Source of the DNA: Verrucomicrobium sp. BvORR034
Lineage (GTDB): Bacteria; Verrucomicrobiota; Verrucomicrobiia; Verrucomicrobiales; Verrucomicrobiaceae
Reading direction: 5' to 3'
Assembly (NCBI RefSeq): GCF_000739635.1
Contig: NZ_BATQ01000099.1
Span: 1 to 63,935 of the forward strand
DNA length: 63,935 bases
The position numbers and the translations under genes are program-made. Of the stretch, positions 27,822-37,100 are shown in pieces. Within the stretch, counting starts at the first letter, position 1, and each line of letters begins with the position of its first letter. Below the pieces are notes generated by a model. It was not told the DNA's origin and made no database searches. It saw only the letters and a program-made list of their open reading frames with translations.

Positions 27822-28352
27822 CTACTGGAGACGTTTTGCCTCGAACTTCATTAGGACTGTCCAGGCGCCGTCTTCTTCCTGGATGGAGGAGGTGAAGACC
27901 TTGTGGTCGTCAGACTTGAACTCGGTGACATCCTGAAAGCGGGAGAGGGGAGCTTCGCGGAAGGGGAAGGGCCCTTCGGTTTCCATGGTCAGCTTGTTGC
28001 CGGTAGCGTCCACCGTGCCTTCGGCAAGCCAGCGATAGCCGCTCATGGAGTCCACCACGGTGGCGATGTACTTTTCCTTGTCCGGGTCGTAGCCGACGGT
28101 GACAAGCTGGGTGTAAGGCATCTCCGGATTGTCGCTCTCAATCACCGTATGGGCCCAGAAGCCGCCGATGGACCGGACCGTTTCAATGCCGCTGAGCTGC
28201 ATGGCTGGCTGGCCGGGCATGCAGTTGGCTTCGCCTTTGGAGGACCACGTGCCGACCAGGCGATCCAGCCACTGGTGTTGCTTGGAGGGAGGATTCATGT
28301 CTCCACAGGACTGGCTGGGGGCTTCGGCTTCGAGGGTGGCGTTTTGGCTCAT
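27822..28352 (-). CDS. DUF1579 protein, cytoplasmic copy
   Basis: About 176 residues from ATG 28352. The DUF1579 signature is complete: HQWLDRLVGTWSSKGEAN, GIETVRSIGGFW, TVGYDPDKEKYIATVVDSM, TVDATGNKLTMETEGP and VTEFKSDDHKVFTSS. Unlike the copy at 24785-25342 it has no signal peptide, so the pair may act on related ligands on the two sides of the membrane. It follows the DUF899 gene by 65 bases. The 194 bases between this gene and the SRPBCC start carry no recognisable feature. Confidence 0.92.
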   Translation of the reverse strand: MSQNATLEAEAPSQSCGDMNPPSKQHQWLDRLVGTWSSKGEANCMPGQPAMQLSGIETVRSIGGFWAHTVIESDNPEMPYTQLVTVGYDPDKEKYIATVVDSMSGYRWLAEGTVDATGNKLTMETEGPFPFREAPLSRFQDVTEFKSDDHKVFTSSIQEEDGAWTVLMKFEAKRLQ

Positions 28353-28417
28353 GGTAGTATGGGGTGGGTGGTTTGGAGGTTTGTTTGTCGGTTCTAGCGT
28401 GAAGAAGACTTCAGGAA

Positions 28418-29233
28418 TCAATCTGCGTGGCAGCAGGTCGATTCGGGGACGGGCTCCTGGTATTTGTCATGGTGACGGGTCCAGAAGATGCCCTGGCCAT
28501 CGAGATCGGGCATGCCGCCCCAGCCTTCGCCCCGCCCAAACGGCGTGAGGTCCAGGAAGTGCAGCGTGCCCAGGACCATCTCCATGCCGCGACCATAGGT
28601 GGAGTAGGTGTGGTAAATTTTGTCGTCGAGGGCTAGGAAGACGCTGATCCCAGGCTGCTCACCCTGGATGTGGTAGGTCTCACCCTTTCTCTCGAGGGTG
28701 GCCTTGTCCTGGTAGTTGTATTCCACTGGCGTCACGGACTCATCGGTGGTCACATGGAAGTCGTAGTTGAAGTCACTGCCGAAGGAGGAGTACCAGGGAA
28801 AGGTCCAGCCCATCCGATCCTTGAACGGGGCGATCTTTTGTAGCGGAGCCCGGGAGATGAAGGCCAGGGTGGTGTCCCTCTCGTGGAAGTGGGAGAGATG
28901 CCCCACGTTGTCCGCCATGAAGGAACAGCCCGAGCAGCCCTCGTCCCAAGGCTCACCGGACTTGCCGGGCGGAGGGTCACCGGGCTCAAACATAAAATGG
29001 TAGATCACCAGTTGGTGGCGTCCTTCGAAGAGATCCGGCAGGCTCTTTCTACCTGCGGGGGTGTCGAAGGCATAGTCCTTGGCAATCTCCACCATGGGGA
29101 GCGCCCGGCGGGCTTCATTTAACAGGTCCCTCTGGCGGGTCAGTGCTTTCTCGTCGGCAAGCAGAGCCTTGCGTTGCTCCAACCATTTTTCTGGCGAGAC
29201 TACCTCTGGTGTTTTGAAATTTTGGGGGCTCAT
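28418..29233 (-). CDS. DUF899 thioredoxin-like protein
   Basis: About 271 residues from ATG 29233. DUF899 landmarks: VSPEKWLEQRKALLADEKALTR, LPDLFEGRHQLVIYHFMF, DEGCSGCSFMADNVGH with a CSGC pair at the thioredoxin active-site position, WYSSFGSDFNYDFHVT, and the long C-terminal DGQGIFWTRHHDKY. The fold is thioredoxin-like and the CxxC suggests a redox role, but no substrate is known. Family members often travel with SRPBCC, YCII and DUF1579 genes, as here. Confidence 0.93.
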   Translation of the reverse strand: MSPQNFKTPEVVSPEKWLEQRKALLADEKALTRQRDLLNEARRALPMVEIAKDYAFDTPAGRKSLPDLFEGRHQLVIYHFMFEPGDPPPGKSGEPWDEGCSGCSFMADNVGHLSHFHERDTTLAFISRAPLQKIAPFKDRMGWTFPWYSSFGSDFNYDFHVTTDESVTPVEYNYQDKATLERKGETYHIQGEQPGISVFLALDDKIYHTYSTYGRGMEMVLGTLHFLDLTPFGRGEGWGGMPDLDGQGIFWTRHHDKYQEPVPESTCCHAD

Positions 29234-29520
29234 GGCGGTCTTGGTCCTTTCTTTCAAGGTCTCGACGAACCAGCGGATGTCTGGAGGACAAATCCGTCAA
29301 AGTTTTCCAAATAACCTCCAGAGCGGCTCTGAATTCGGGAGATCGCGGAGACTAAGAACCGGGGAGAGCGTTGCCAGCCCTTGCCGCAGAGTCGGAGGTG
29401 CCCACATGGTCATTTGCAGCCAGGAACTGATGCTAAAAACTTAACTCCCTTAAACAAAATTCCGCTTGCACACTTCATATTCCGTGCTTGTTTTCAGGCT
29501 CCACACATTGCCGTGAACCA

Positions 29521-29540
29521 CCGCCGCCAAGTAGGCGGAG
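29521..29540 (+). promoter_or_regulatory. Hairpin over the rpsO ribosome-binding site
   Basis: CCGCC (29521-29525) can pair with GGCGG (29534-29538), and the only Shine-Dalgarno-like GGAG (29537-29540) overlaps the second arm, 12 bases before the rpsO ATG. S15 represses its own translation in other bacteria by binding such a leader; here this is inferred. The rest of 29234-29552 is AT-richer upstream sequence in which I could not fix a promoter. Confidence 0.4.
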
Positions 29541-29552
29541 ACAGTTTCAACC

Positions 29553-29813
29553 ATGAGCCAAACCGCAACCAACGAAATCAAGTCCTTCCAGCTTCACGAG
29601 AAGGACACCGGCAGCGCAGACGTGCAGATCGCTCGTCTCACTGACCGCATCAACCACCTGACGCAGCACCTCGCCACGAACTCCAAGGACCATTCGTCCC
29701 GTCGCGGCCTGCTCCAGATGGTTGCCCGCCGCCGCAAGCTTCTTGACTATCTCAAGGTCACTGAAGAGGGGCGTTACGCCAGTCTGCTGAAGGCGCTCAA
29801 ATTGCGCCGCTAA
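29553..29813 (+). CDS. rpsO: 30S ribosomal protein S15
   Basis: 86 residues, near the family norm of 89. Diagnostic segments: [42 protein letters not shown] and [13 protein letters not shown]15 binds 16S rRNA early in 30S assembly at a three-way junction. pnp follows downstream, the conserved rpsO-pnp order. Confidence 0.98.
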   Translation: MSQTATNEIKSFQLHEKDTGSADVQIARLTDRINHLTQHLATNSKDHSSRRGLLQMVARRRKLLDYLKVTEEGRYASLLKALKLRR

Positions 29814-29823
29814 AGTTTTTGCC

Positions 29824-29854
29824 GAAAGGCGGGGCTCCAAAGGTCTCGCCTTTC
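29824..29854 (+). terminator. Hairpin after rpsO
   Basis: GAAAGGCG (29824-29831) pairs with CGCCTTTC (29847-29854). Only a weak T-run follows, so it could be an RNA-stability or processing hairpin rather than a strong terminator. Confidence 0.5.
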
Positions 29855-29886
29855 TGCTTTCAGGATCGCAGACCCTAGGTCTGTAC

Positions 29887-29930
29887 GGGCACCGGGAGCT
29901 GTTTCCCGAGCGGCCCTTTTCCTGTTTTTA
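29887..29930 (+). terminator. Terminator or attenuator between rpsO and pnp
   Basis: Nested stem GGGC/GCCC and CGGGA/TCCCG (29887-29916) followed by TTTTCCTGTTTTT. The position and T-rich tail fit an intrinsic terminator that would leave part of the transcription for pnp. Confidence 0.6.
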
Positions 29931-29951
29931 GCATCAGCATTCGCATCCAAA

Positions 29952-30102
29952 CGGGTTGGCCGGATGCCAACCCGCCCGCGTAACCGGGCACTTGCCTCCC
30001 AATCAATTCAGGCAAGCGTCACTCATGTCTCCGTCAACCGGAGCAGAGTAGACAATCGTCCGGGCGCAATCCGACCTAAAACGTTAATCTTAAAGATTTT
30101 AG
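29952..30102 (+). ncRNA. Structured pnp 5' leader with five hairpins
   Basis: Consecutive stems can be drawn: CGGGTTGGC/GCCAACCCG (29952-29974), GCCCG/CGGGC (29974-29989), CTTGCCT/AGGCAAG (29991-30016), CTCCG/CGGAG (30029-30043), and CTAAAA/TTTTAG (30076-30102), which ends 3 bases before the pnp ATG. No Shine-Dalgarno is visible between the last stem and the start codon. In enterobacteria the pnp leader is cut by RNase III and PNPase then represses its own mRNA. This leader could serve the same purpose, but I recognise no known riboswitch class. Confidence 0.5.
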
Positions 30103-30105
30103 ACC

Positions 30106-32229
30106 ATGTCTATTCACACTATCACAGCCGCGCTTCCCAACGGCGACATCACCATCGAAACCGGCAAGCTGGCGAAACTCGCTGACGGTGCCGTGACCGT
30201 CCGTCAGGGTGACACCATCGTCATCGTGACCGCTGTGTCCGCTACCAAGGTGAAGGAAGGCCAGGACTTCTTCCCCCTTTCCGTCGAGTACAAAGAAAAG
30301 GCTGCTGCAGCCGGCAAATTCCCCGGTGGCTACTTCAAGCGTGAAGGCCGTCCGACCGAGAAGGAGATCCTCACCTGCCGCATGACGGACCGCCCGCTGC
30401 GTCCTCTTTTCCCCAAGGGCTACTACTACGACACCCAAATCGTCGCCCTTTTGCTGAGCGCAGACGGTGAGAACGATGCCGACATCATCAGCATCAACGG
30501 CGCTTCCGCCGCCCTCTGCGTGTCCGACATTCCCTTCGCTGGCCCCGTGGGTGCCGTGCGTGTGGGTCGTGTGAACGGCCAGTTCGTGCTGAACCCCACT
30601 CACAGCCAGCGCGCCAAGAGCGATCTGGACCTCGTGTACGTGGGCAACAAGAGCGAAGTCATCATGATCGAAGGCGCTGCCAATGAGCTGCCCGAAGCTG
30701 AGTTCATCAAGGCTCTCGCTTTCGCCCAGGAACACGTGCAGGTGCTCGTGGCCGTGCAGGAAGAACTCCGCGCCAAGGCTGGCAAGGTGAAGCGCGAAGT
30801 GCCGCTCATGCTGGTGAAGGACGAACTCCTTGAGATCGCCTACGAAGTCGCAGGCAGCCGCATCGAGGCCGCCATCTATCGCCCCAGCAAAGTGGAGCGC
30901 AGCAAGGCCGTGGGAGCCCTGCGTGATGAAGTGGAAGCCGCCATCAAGGCCCGCTATCCCGAGTCCGGCAATTTCGAAATCAGCCAGGCGTTCGACTACC
31001 TTCAGAAGAAGGCTTTCCGCGTGGCCATCCTGGACAAGCAGACCCGCGCTGACGGCCGTGGCATCGACCAGCTCCGCCCCCTCAGTGGCGAGACTGGCCT
31101 CATTCCCCGGTCCCATGGTTCGGCCCTCTTCGCCCGTGGCGAAACTCAGGCACTCGCGCTGGCCACTCTGGCTCCGCTCGATGAAGCCCAGGAAATGGAC
31201 AACTACGCCGGTGGCGAAACCACCAAGCGTTTCATTCTGCACTACAACTTCCCTCCCTTCAGCGTGGGTGAAACCGGCCGTTTCGGCGGTCAGAACCGTC
31301 GCGAAATCGGTCACGGCGCACTCGCTGAGCGCTCCGTTGAGCCGGTGGTGCCTTCCTCGGAAGACTTCCCGTACGCCATGCGCGTGTCCAGCGAAGTGAT
31401 GGAATCCAACGGTTCCACCTCCATGGCCAGCGTTTGCTCCGGTGTGATGGCCCTCCTCGACGCAGGTGTGCCTCTCAAGCGCCCCGTGGCAGGGATTTCC
31501 GTCGGCCTTGTCAGCGAGTACGACGCCAACAACCAGATGAGCCGCTACCTGACGATGCTCGACATCATCGGCAGCGAAGACCACTTCGGCGACATGGACT
31601 TCAAGCTTTGCGGCACCGAACTCGGTGTCACCGGCTTCCAGCTTGACCTCAAGCTGCCAGGCATCCCGTTGAGCATCCTCAACGAAGCCATCGTCAAGGC
31701 GGTGACCGGCCGTACGAACATTCTCGAAGTGATGAAGAGCGCGATCGCTGCTCCCAAATCCCTTAGCGAGTTCGCTCCCCGCATCGAGAAGACCAAGATC
31801 AACCCCGACAAGATCGGTGAGCTCATTGGGCCTGGCGGCAAGAACATCAAGGCCATCCAGGCCGAGTCTGGTGCGGACATCAGCATCAATGACGACGGCA
31901 CCGTCCTCATCTATGCCAGCTCCAGGGAAGCCCTTGAGCGCGCGCTTGAGCTCGTCAACAACACCGTGGGTGAAGTCGAAGTCGGCAAGAACTACACAGG
32001 CCGCGTGGTCAGCACGACCAACTTCGGCGCCTTCATGTCGCTCGGCGGCAAGAAGGACGGCCTGATTCACATCTCCGAACTCGCTGACTTCCGCGTCAAC
32101 GTGGTGGAAGACGTGGTCAAGGTGGGTGACGTGGTCACTGCCAAGTGCATCGGTGTGGATGACAAGGGCCGCGTGAAGCTCAGCCGCAAGGCAGTGCTCA
32201 AGGAAAAGGACACCGCCGCCGTGGCCTAA
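30106..32229 (+). CDS. pnp: Polyribonucleotide nucleotidyltransferase (PNPase)
   Basis: 707 residues, full length. Two RNase PH domains (about 10-140 and 310-540) with the helical linker between them, the second carrying FPPFSVGETGRFGGQNRREIGHG and SVCSGVMALLDAGVP. A KH domain follows (IGELIGPGGKNIKAIQAESGADI) and then an S1 domain (GRVVSTTNFGAFMSLGGKKD to VKLSRKA). The enzyme degrades RNA 3' to 5' by phosphorolysis and is usually a degradosome part. It lies behind rpsO with a structured leader. Codon use is strongly biased to C-ending codons, as expected for a highly expressed gene. Confidence 0.99.
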   Translation: MSIHTITAALPNGDITIETGKLAKLADGAVTVRQGDTIVIVTAVSATKVKEGQDFFPLSVEYKEKAAAAGKFPGGYFKREGRPTEKEILTCRMTDRPLRPLFPKGYYYDTQIVALLLSADGENDADIISINGASAALCVSDIPFAGPVGAVRVGRVNGQFVLNPTHSQRAKSDLDLVYVGNKSEVIMIEGAANELPEAEFIKALAFAQEHVQVLVAVQEELRAKAGKVKREVPLMLVKDELLEIAYEVAGSRIEAAIYRPSKVERSKAVGALRDEVEAAIKARYPESGNFEISQAFDYLQKKAFRVAILDKQTRADGRGIDQLRPLSGETGLIPRSHGSALFARGETQALALATLAPLDEAQEMDNYAGGETTKRFILHYNFPPFSVGETGRFGGQNRREIGHGALAERSVEPVVPSSEDFPYAMRVSSEVMESNGSTSMASVCSGVMALLDAGVPLKRPVAGISVGLVSEYDANNQMSRYLTMLDIIGSEDHFGDMDFKLCGTELGVTGFQLDLKLPGIPLSILNEAIVKAVTGRTNILEVMKSAIAAPKSLSEFAPRIEKTKINPDKIGELIGPGGKNIKAIQAESGADISINDDGTVLIYASSREALERALELVNNTVGEVEVGKNYTGRVVSTTNFGAFMSLGGKKDGLIHISELADFRVNVVEDVVKVGDVVTAKCIGVDDKGRVKLSRKAVLKEKDTAAVA

Positions 32230-32406
32230 GCTTCGGTCCTCTGACAGCCATTTGAGCCTCAAGTCCTCCCTGGCGGGGACTTGGGGCTTCTTGGTTTTTA
32301 CGGCCATGGAGTTCTCCGGCCGTTCCCATCACCATCTGCCAGACAGCGCTGCAACTGCTTGAAATGCAGCGCATTCTCGCCACCACTGTCCCGCTCCATC
32401 CCACGC

Positions 32407-34077
32407 ATGAATTCCCCCTGGACCGCACGTCTCATCCTTCTCGTATTCTGGGCCCTCATCTATTTGCCCGGATTAGGAGACCTGGAGATCAAGGGGGAGG
32501 AGTGGCGGCGCACAATTCCAGGGCGGAACATGCTGCAGAATGGCGACTGGCTGGTGCCCCGTTCCGGAGGGCTTCCCTATGTCCGCAAGCCGCCGCTGAT
32601 CAACTGGATCAGTGCGGTGAGCTTCAAGACCACTGGAGTGGTCAATGAATGGACGGCAAGGCTCCCGAGCGTGTTGACGATTCTGGTGGCAAGCCTGGGC
32701 ATGTTTGGGTTCTCCCGCCGCTGGATGGGAAACAAGGCAGCGCTTGTTGGTGGATTGTTCTTTCTAGCGAGCGTGGGGGTCATTGAGAAAGGCCGTATCG
32801 CGGAGATTGAAGTTTACTACATTGCCTTCACAGGGCTGGCTTTCACGGCGTGGATGGCGGGGTTCAAGGGCAAACTCAATCCGTGGGCGGCATGGTTGTG
32901 GGTGGGACTTTTCCTGGGGCTGGCCATGCTGGCCAAGGGGCCCATGCATCTGCTCTTCTTTTATCTGCCAGTGGTTGGAGCCTGTTGGGCAACCCGCCGC
33001 TGGAAACAACTGTTTAGCCTCCCTCATCTCGCGGGTTTGCTGCTGTTCTTCGCGATCACTCTCGCATGGGCGCTTCCCTTCATTTCCTCGTACGCCCAGC
33101 TCATGGGCATTCAGAAAATGGATGTGCTGAGCACCTGGGGAAATGAGGTTTCCAGTCGCGTTACGGGTGAGGAAAAGACCAGCGCCTCTGACTGGCTGAT
33201 CCGTGGGCCCAAGGCCCTGGTGATGTTCCTGCCCTGGATCCTGCTGGTGCCGCTCTGGTGGCGTAAGGCTGCTTTGGAACGAGCCTTTGGGGACCCGGAC
33301 TCCCGCAAGACCTTTGACGGCTTGAAGTGGGGTGTAGTGGCAGGGTTTGCTTTCATGATTCTGATCCCCAGTTCCAGCGCCCGCTATGTGGCTCCGCTGC
33401 TGGCACCGGTCCTGTTGATGATTGCCTGGGTCCTTGTGGAGGGCGGCACCGAAGCTACCCAACGGCAGCGCACGGCCTGGCACTGGGTCAACCGGGTGTT
33501 CTTTGTCCTGGCCATGGTGGCTATCGGCGTGGCGGCGATTCTCTACTGGCCCTCATCACTGATCAGCGTCGCCGTCTGGGCGGCCGGCATCACCGTCCTT
33601 ACGCAGATGGTGCTGCGCCAGGTGAAGCAAGAGGGGACGCTTGCAGTTGTCTCCCTGACACTCGTGACCGCACTGGCCACCGCCTTACTCATGGGTGGGT
33701 TCATCCGGATTGGTCACCACATCATGTCCCAGCGGGAGGACGTGAGGTCCACGGCGCTCGCCATTCGCAAAGCGATGGGCGACACTTCTGAAGGGCGGCT
33801 TCTGATCTTCCACTTGGGCCAGATGCCCTATCCGTTCTATCTGCCGGAAACTTCTCTCGAGCTTGATACCCTGGAGCAGATCCCTCAGGATCAGCCGTTC
33901 CGCTGGATGCTCACCGGCACCAAGACAGACGAGGGCTTCCGCCCGTGGTTTGAACGGCGCTTCGGTCCGGCCGAGACCGTCGCGGAGTTTGAGCGCACCT
34001 GGGGTGATCAAGGCAAGCGCGGCGAGCGCATGGTGCTCGTCCGCTTTGCGGGGCACGCCAAGGGTGGGCAGGAGTAG
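32407..34077 (+). CDS. GT83/ArnT-like membrane glycosyltransferase
   Basis: About 556 residues from ATG 32407. The N-terminus has the ArnT/PMT pattern: a first helix, then an acidic loop (LEIKGEEWRRTIPGRNML, with the catalytic-type Glu/Asp), WLVPRSGGLPYVRKPPLINW, and a further helix series for about 12 membrane spans. A soluble C-terminal part of about 120 residues follows. GT83 enzymes move sugars from undecaprenyl phosphate to lipid A or other periplasmic acceptors. The acceptor cannot be read from the sequence; lipid A modification is a reasonable guess because the neighbour hldD region also concerns the outer membrane. It is not in an obvious operon. Confidence 0.87.
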   Translation: MNSPWTARLILLVFWALIYLPGLGDLEIKGEEWRRTIPGRNMLQNGDWLVPRSGGLPYVRKPPLINWISAVSFKTTGVVNEWTARLPSVLTILVASLGMFGFSRRWMGNKAALVGGLFFLASVGVIEKGRIAEIEVYYIAFTGLAFTAWMAGFKGKLNPWAAWLWVGLFLGLAMLAKGPMHLLFFYLPVVGACWATRRWKQLFSLPHLAGLLLFFAITLAWALPFISSYAQLMGIQKMDVLSTWGNEVSSRVTGEEKTSASDWLIRGPKALVMFLPWILLVPLWWRKAALERAFGDPDSRKTFDGLKWGVVAGFAFMILIPSSSARYVAPLLAPVLLMIAWVLVEGGTEATQRQRTAWHWVNRVFFVLAMVAIGVAAILYWPSSLISVAVWAAGITVLTQMVLRQVKQEGTLAVVSLTLVTALATALLMGGFIRIGHHIMSQREDVRSTALAIRKAMGDTSEGRLLIFHLGQMPYPFYLPETSLELDTLEQIPQDQPFRWMLTGTKTDEGFRPWFERRFGPAETVAEFERTWGDQGKRGERMVLVRFAGHAKGGQE

Positions 34078-34079
34078 GG

Positions 34080-34110
34080 GAAGCTGGTCTTGTTTTTCAA
34101 GACTGGCTTC
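34080..34110. terminator. Hairpin between convergent genes
   Basis: GAAGCTGGTCTTG pairs with CAAGACTGGCTTC around TTTTT, with two G-U type pairs on the plus-strand RNA. It fills most of the 44 bases between the glycosyltransferase stop and the stop of the giant gene. A T-tract is missing, so termination strength is uncertain. Confidence 0.55.
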
Positions 34111-34121
34111 TGGCGCATTGT

Positions 34122-37100
34122 TTAACGTCTGCGGCGGAAGAACAGAGCGCCCATTCCGAGAAGCAGCAGGCAGATCCGCCCTGGCTCAGGGACGACGACG
34201 AGAATGCCATGGCTGGCAAATAGGGAGGTGTCCCACTTCAGGTCGGCACCGTAGGCCGAGAGGTCGGGGAGGTCGAGGTCATAGAGGCCATTGTCAGCTC
34301 CGGTGCGGAACCGGTCGCCAATGGTGAAACCATTCAATGCAAGCGTACCCCCTGAATTGACGACCGCCCAATCCATGAGGTCCCAGGCATCTCCGGCCTT
34401 CGGTGAATAGGCGCTGAAGTTGAAGTCGATCACCCCTCCGGAGATGAGATTGATGTTGTTGCCAACTTCAACTCTATCATTTGCGCCCGCCACCCGATTT
34501 GCGGCATTGGTGTAGGCCGCCACGAGGTTGTTACTCCCATCATAGAAGGCAGAGTCCTGGCCGATGAAACTGATGCCATTGCCTGCTGCCCGGAATTCAA
34601 ACTTCGCGGTCGCGGCATCCATAGTCAGGTTCGATGAAGCGCCCGCGATCACCAGCGTGCCAGAGCCGCTGCCGCCATTGTCTCCCGGTGCCAGGATGCC
34701 ACCAGCGTTGAGATTCACGCTGCCGTTGACCGTTCCTGTGCCTGCGAGGGTGGCGGTGGATTGCACCGTGGCGGCGCTGGTGATGGAGCCAGCATTCAAG
34801 CGGCCGACCTGAAGGACGCCCTGAGATACGGTTGTACTTCCACTGTAAGTGTTGGTGCCCTCTACGACCAAGGTCCCCGTGCTGGTTTTGGTAAGCCCCC
34901 CGGTGCCATTGATTGAAGCGAGATTCTTCAGAACACCAGACCGGAAGTTGAGCTGGGCGATTGCAGCGGACGCCGTTCCGATGGCCTTGTTGGTCATGTC
35001 GAGCGTGGCTCCATCCAGGGTGATGGTGGCGTTCTCAGTTCCTGCTCCGCCTGTGCGAATGATATTCCCGGTCACGGTGACGTTGCCGCCCGTGAGATTG
35101 AGCAGAGAGGTGACGGTGCGCCCAGTGCCAGCATTTGCCATGTTGATGGCGGTTCCGCTGCCAGTACCGAAGTTCACATTGCCCCCGGACACATTGATGG
35201 TGGCGGTGGAGGTGCTGGTAGCGGTGCCTCCCACATTGGCTGCCATCGTGATGGTTCCAATCGTCGTGGTCGGCGTGCCAGCCAAGGCACTGTCCCCGAG
35301 ATTCAAGGTGGCGGTGGCACTCCCATCGCCTCCGGTTCTGTTGGCCATCACCAGGGTGGTGACATCCAGCGAGCCGTGATTGAAAGAGAGCGTGGCTGTC
35401 GCTGATCCGGTGAGTTGCGACCGTTGCGCCATGGTCATCGTCGTCACACGGAGGTCGGCGAAGTGATTATCAAGATCGACGACGGAGACCATGTTGCTGC
35501 CGGTGCTGCCCGTCGTGTTGATAATGTTGAAGTTGGTAACGCGCGAGGTGCCACCGGTGAGGCCGCGGATTGTAACGCTGCCGGTGGTGTCGGTGGCATC
35601 GAAGAGAAGGTTGCCTCCAGAGCGAATGGTGGTCCCTGCAGAGCCAACGTTGATGGTGGTGGCGTTCAAGGTGTTGGTCCCTGAACCCAACGTCATAGTG
35701 AAGGTGTTGAGGCCAAGTCCCACCCCGTTGCCAATGTGGATATTGGTAGCCGTGATCGAGTTGTTGGTGGCCAGCCTCAGGCTGGAGAAGGTGCCACCCG
35801 TCCCGCTGGAGGTGTCACCAATCCGCAAGCTCCCCGTGCCCAGTGACGCGGTGAAGTTGCTCAGACCGGACATGTCAACGATGGACCCGTTCGTGTTGCC
35901 ACTCCCGCTGGCTCCACCGAGCAGGATGTTTGCCGCGGCGCCGGACACCACAAAAGAGCCGCCGCCCGAAAAGACCGTGCTGGTTGAAACTCCCGCCGTC
36001 GTGCTTCCGAATGTGACACTCCCATTGACCTGGAGCGTCTTTCCCGTGCCAATCTTGATGCTGTTGGCGGTGGTGTTGACCGTGCTGGATACCACGAGGC
36101 CGCCGAGGGTCTGGTCGAAGTCTGTGAGATCGAGCGTGCCAGTCAGTGCGGTGTTGTTGCCCAACGTCACGGTGCTGGTGCTGACGAGTGCATTGGTGGT
36201 GCCAATCGTCAGCGTGCCATCCCCAATAATGGTGTTTCCTGCGAAGGTGTTGACTGCTTTGAGAACCAGGTTCCCAGAGCCAAGCTTCTGAAAATTGACC
36301 AACGCATCTCCGCTTATCACGTTCTCAATCGTGGCGGTAGTGCCGGCATTTGTAGAAAGGGTGGCGGTACCAGTACCGGCGAGCCGAATCCCTCGGCCCG
36401 CGTCATTGATCAGCAAGGTCGCAAGGGCTTGCAGTTGGGCTCCTGCTTGGATGGTAAGATGGTCTGCGGCTGCGGAAAGGGGAGTCGCACCGAGACTGCT
36501 CTCATCGTTGATCTGAAGTGTGCCAACCAATACAGTAGTCTTCCCAGTGTAAGAATTGGCTGCCGTGAAGGCCAATACGCCGTCTCCCAGCTTGATGATA
36601 TCGCTACCCCCTGTGATTTCGTTGGCCAGGGTGGCGGTGGTGCCGGCATCGGTGGAGATTGCCACTGTGCCGCCGTTTCCAATGGTGATGCCTCGCCCGG
36701 CATCGTCAATTGCCAGATCCTTGGTAGTTTGAAGTGTGGTGCCCGCTTCCAGATAAAGGTAGTCTGATGCTCCGCTGACTGGAGCCGCGCCAAGGCTGGC
36801 TTCAGAGTTGATTTTCAAAGTGCCTTGTAGCACTGCTGTCTTCCCACTGTAGGCGTTTGCTCCATGCAAAGTAAGCGTGCCCACACCTTGTTTGGAGAGA
36901 GACGCCGCACCAGAAATCTGCCCCGTAACAACCAGGGAGGAGATCCCCCCGTTGATGGCCCAAACTTGATTGGTCCCCATGGCGATGCGGTTGCCAACAA
37001 AGATTTCTCCAGCGCCCGCGTCCAGAGTGAGGCCGTTTTGTCCTGCAAGGGTGAGGGTGCTAGTCCCGCCTACCGTGGTGTTGCTCCCACCACCGCCTGA

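Noticed and set aside
29952..30102. pnp leader as a known riboswitch
   Set aside because: I could not match the conserved cores of the cobalamin, SAM, TPP, glycine or c-di-GMP classes.
30076..32307. 743-codon minus-strand frame
   Set aside because: It is antisense to pnp and arises from the strong codon bias of pnp; the translation has no domain.
36295..36960. Regularly spaced similar segments considered as a CRISPR or tandem DNA array
   Set aside because: They are in-frame protein repeats (PATR) of the giant gene with variable spacing and imperfect identity.
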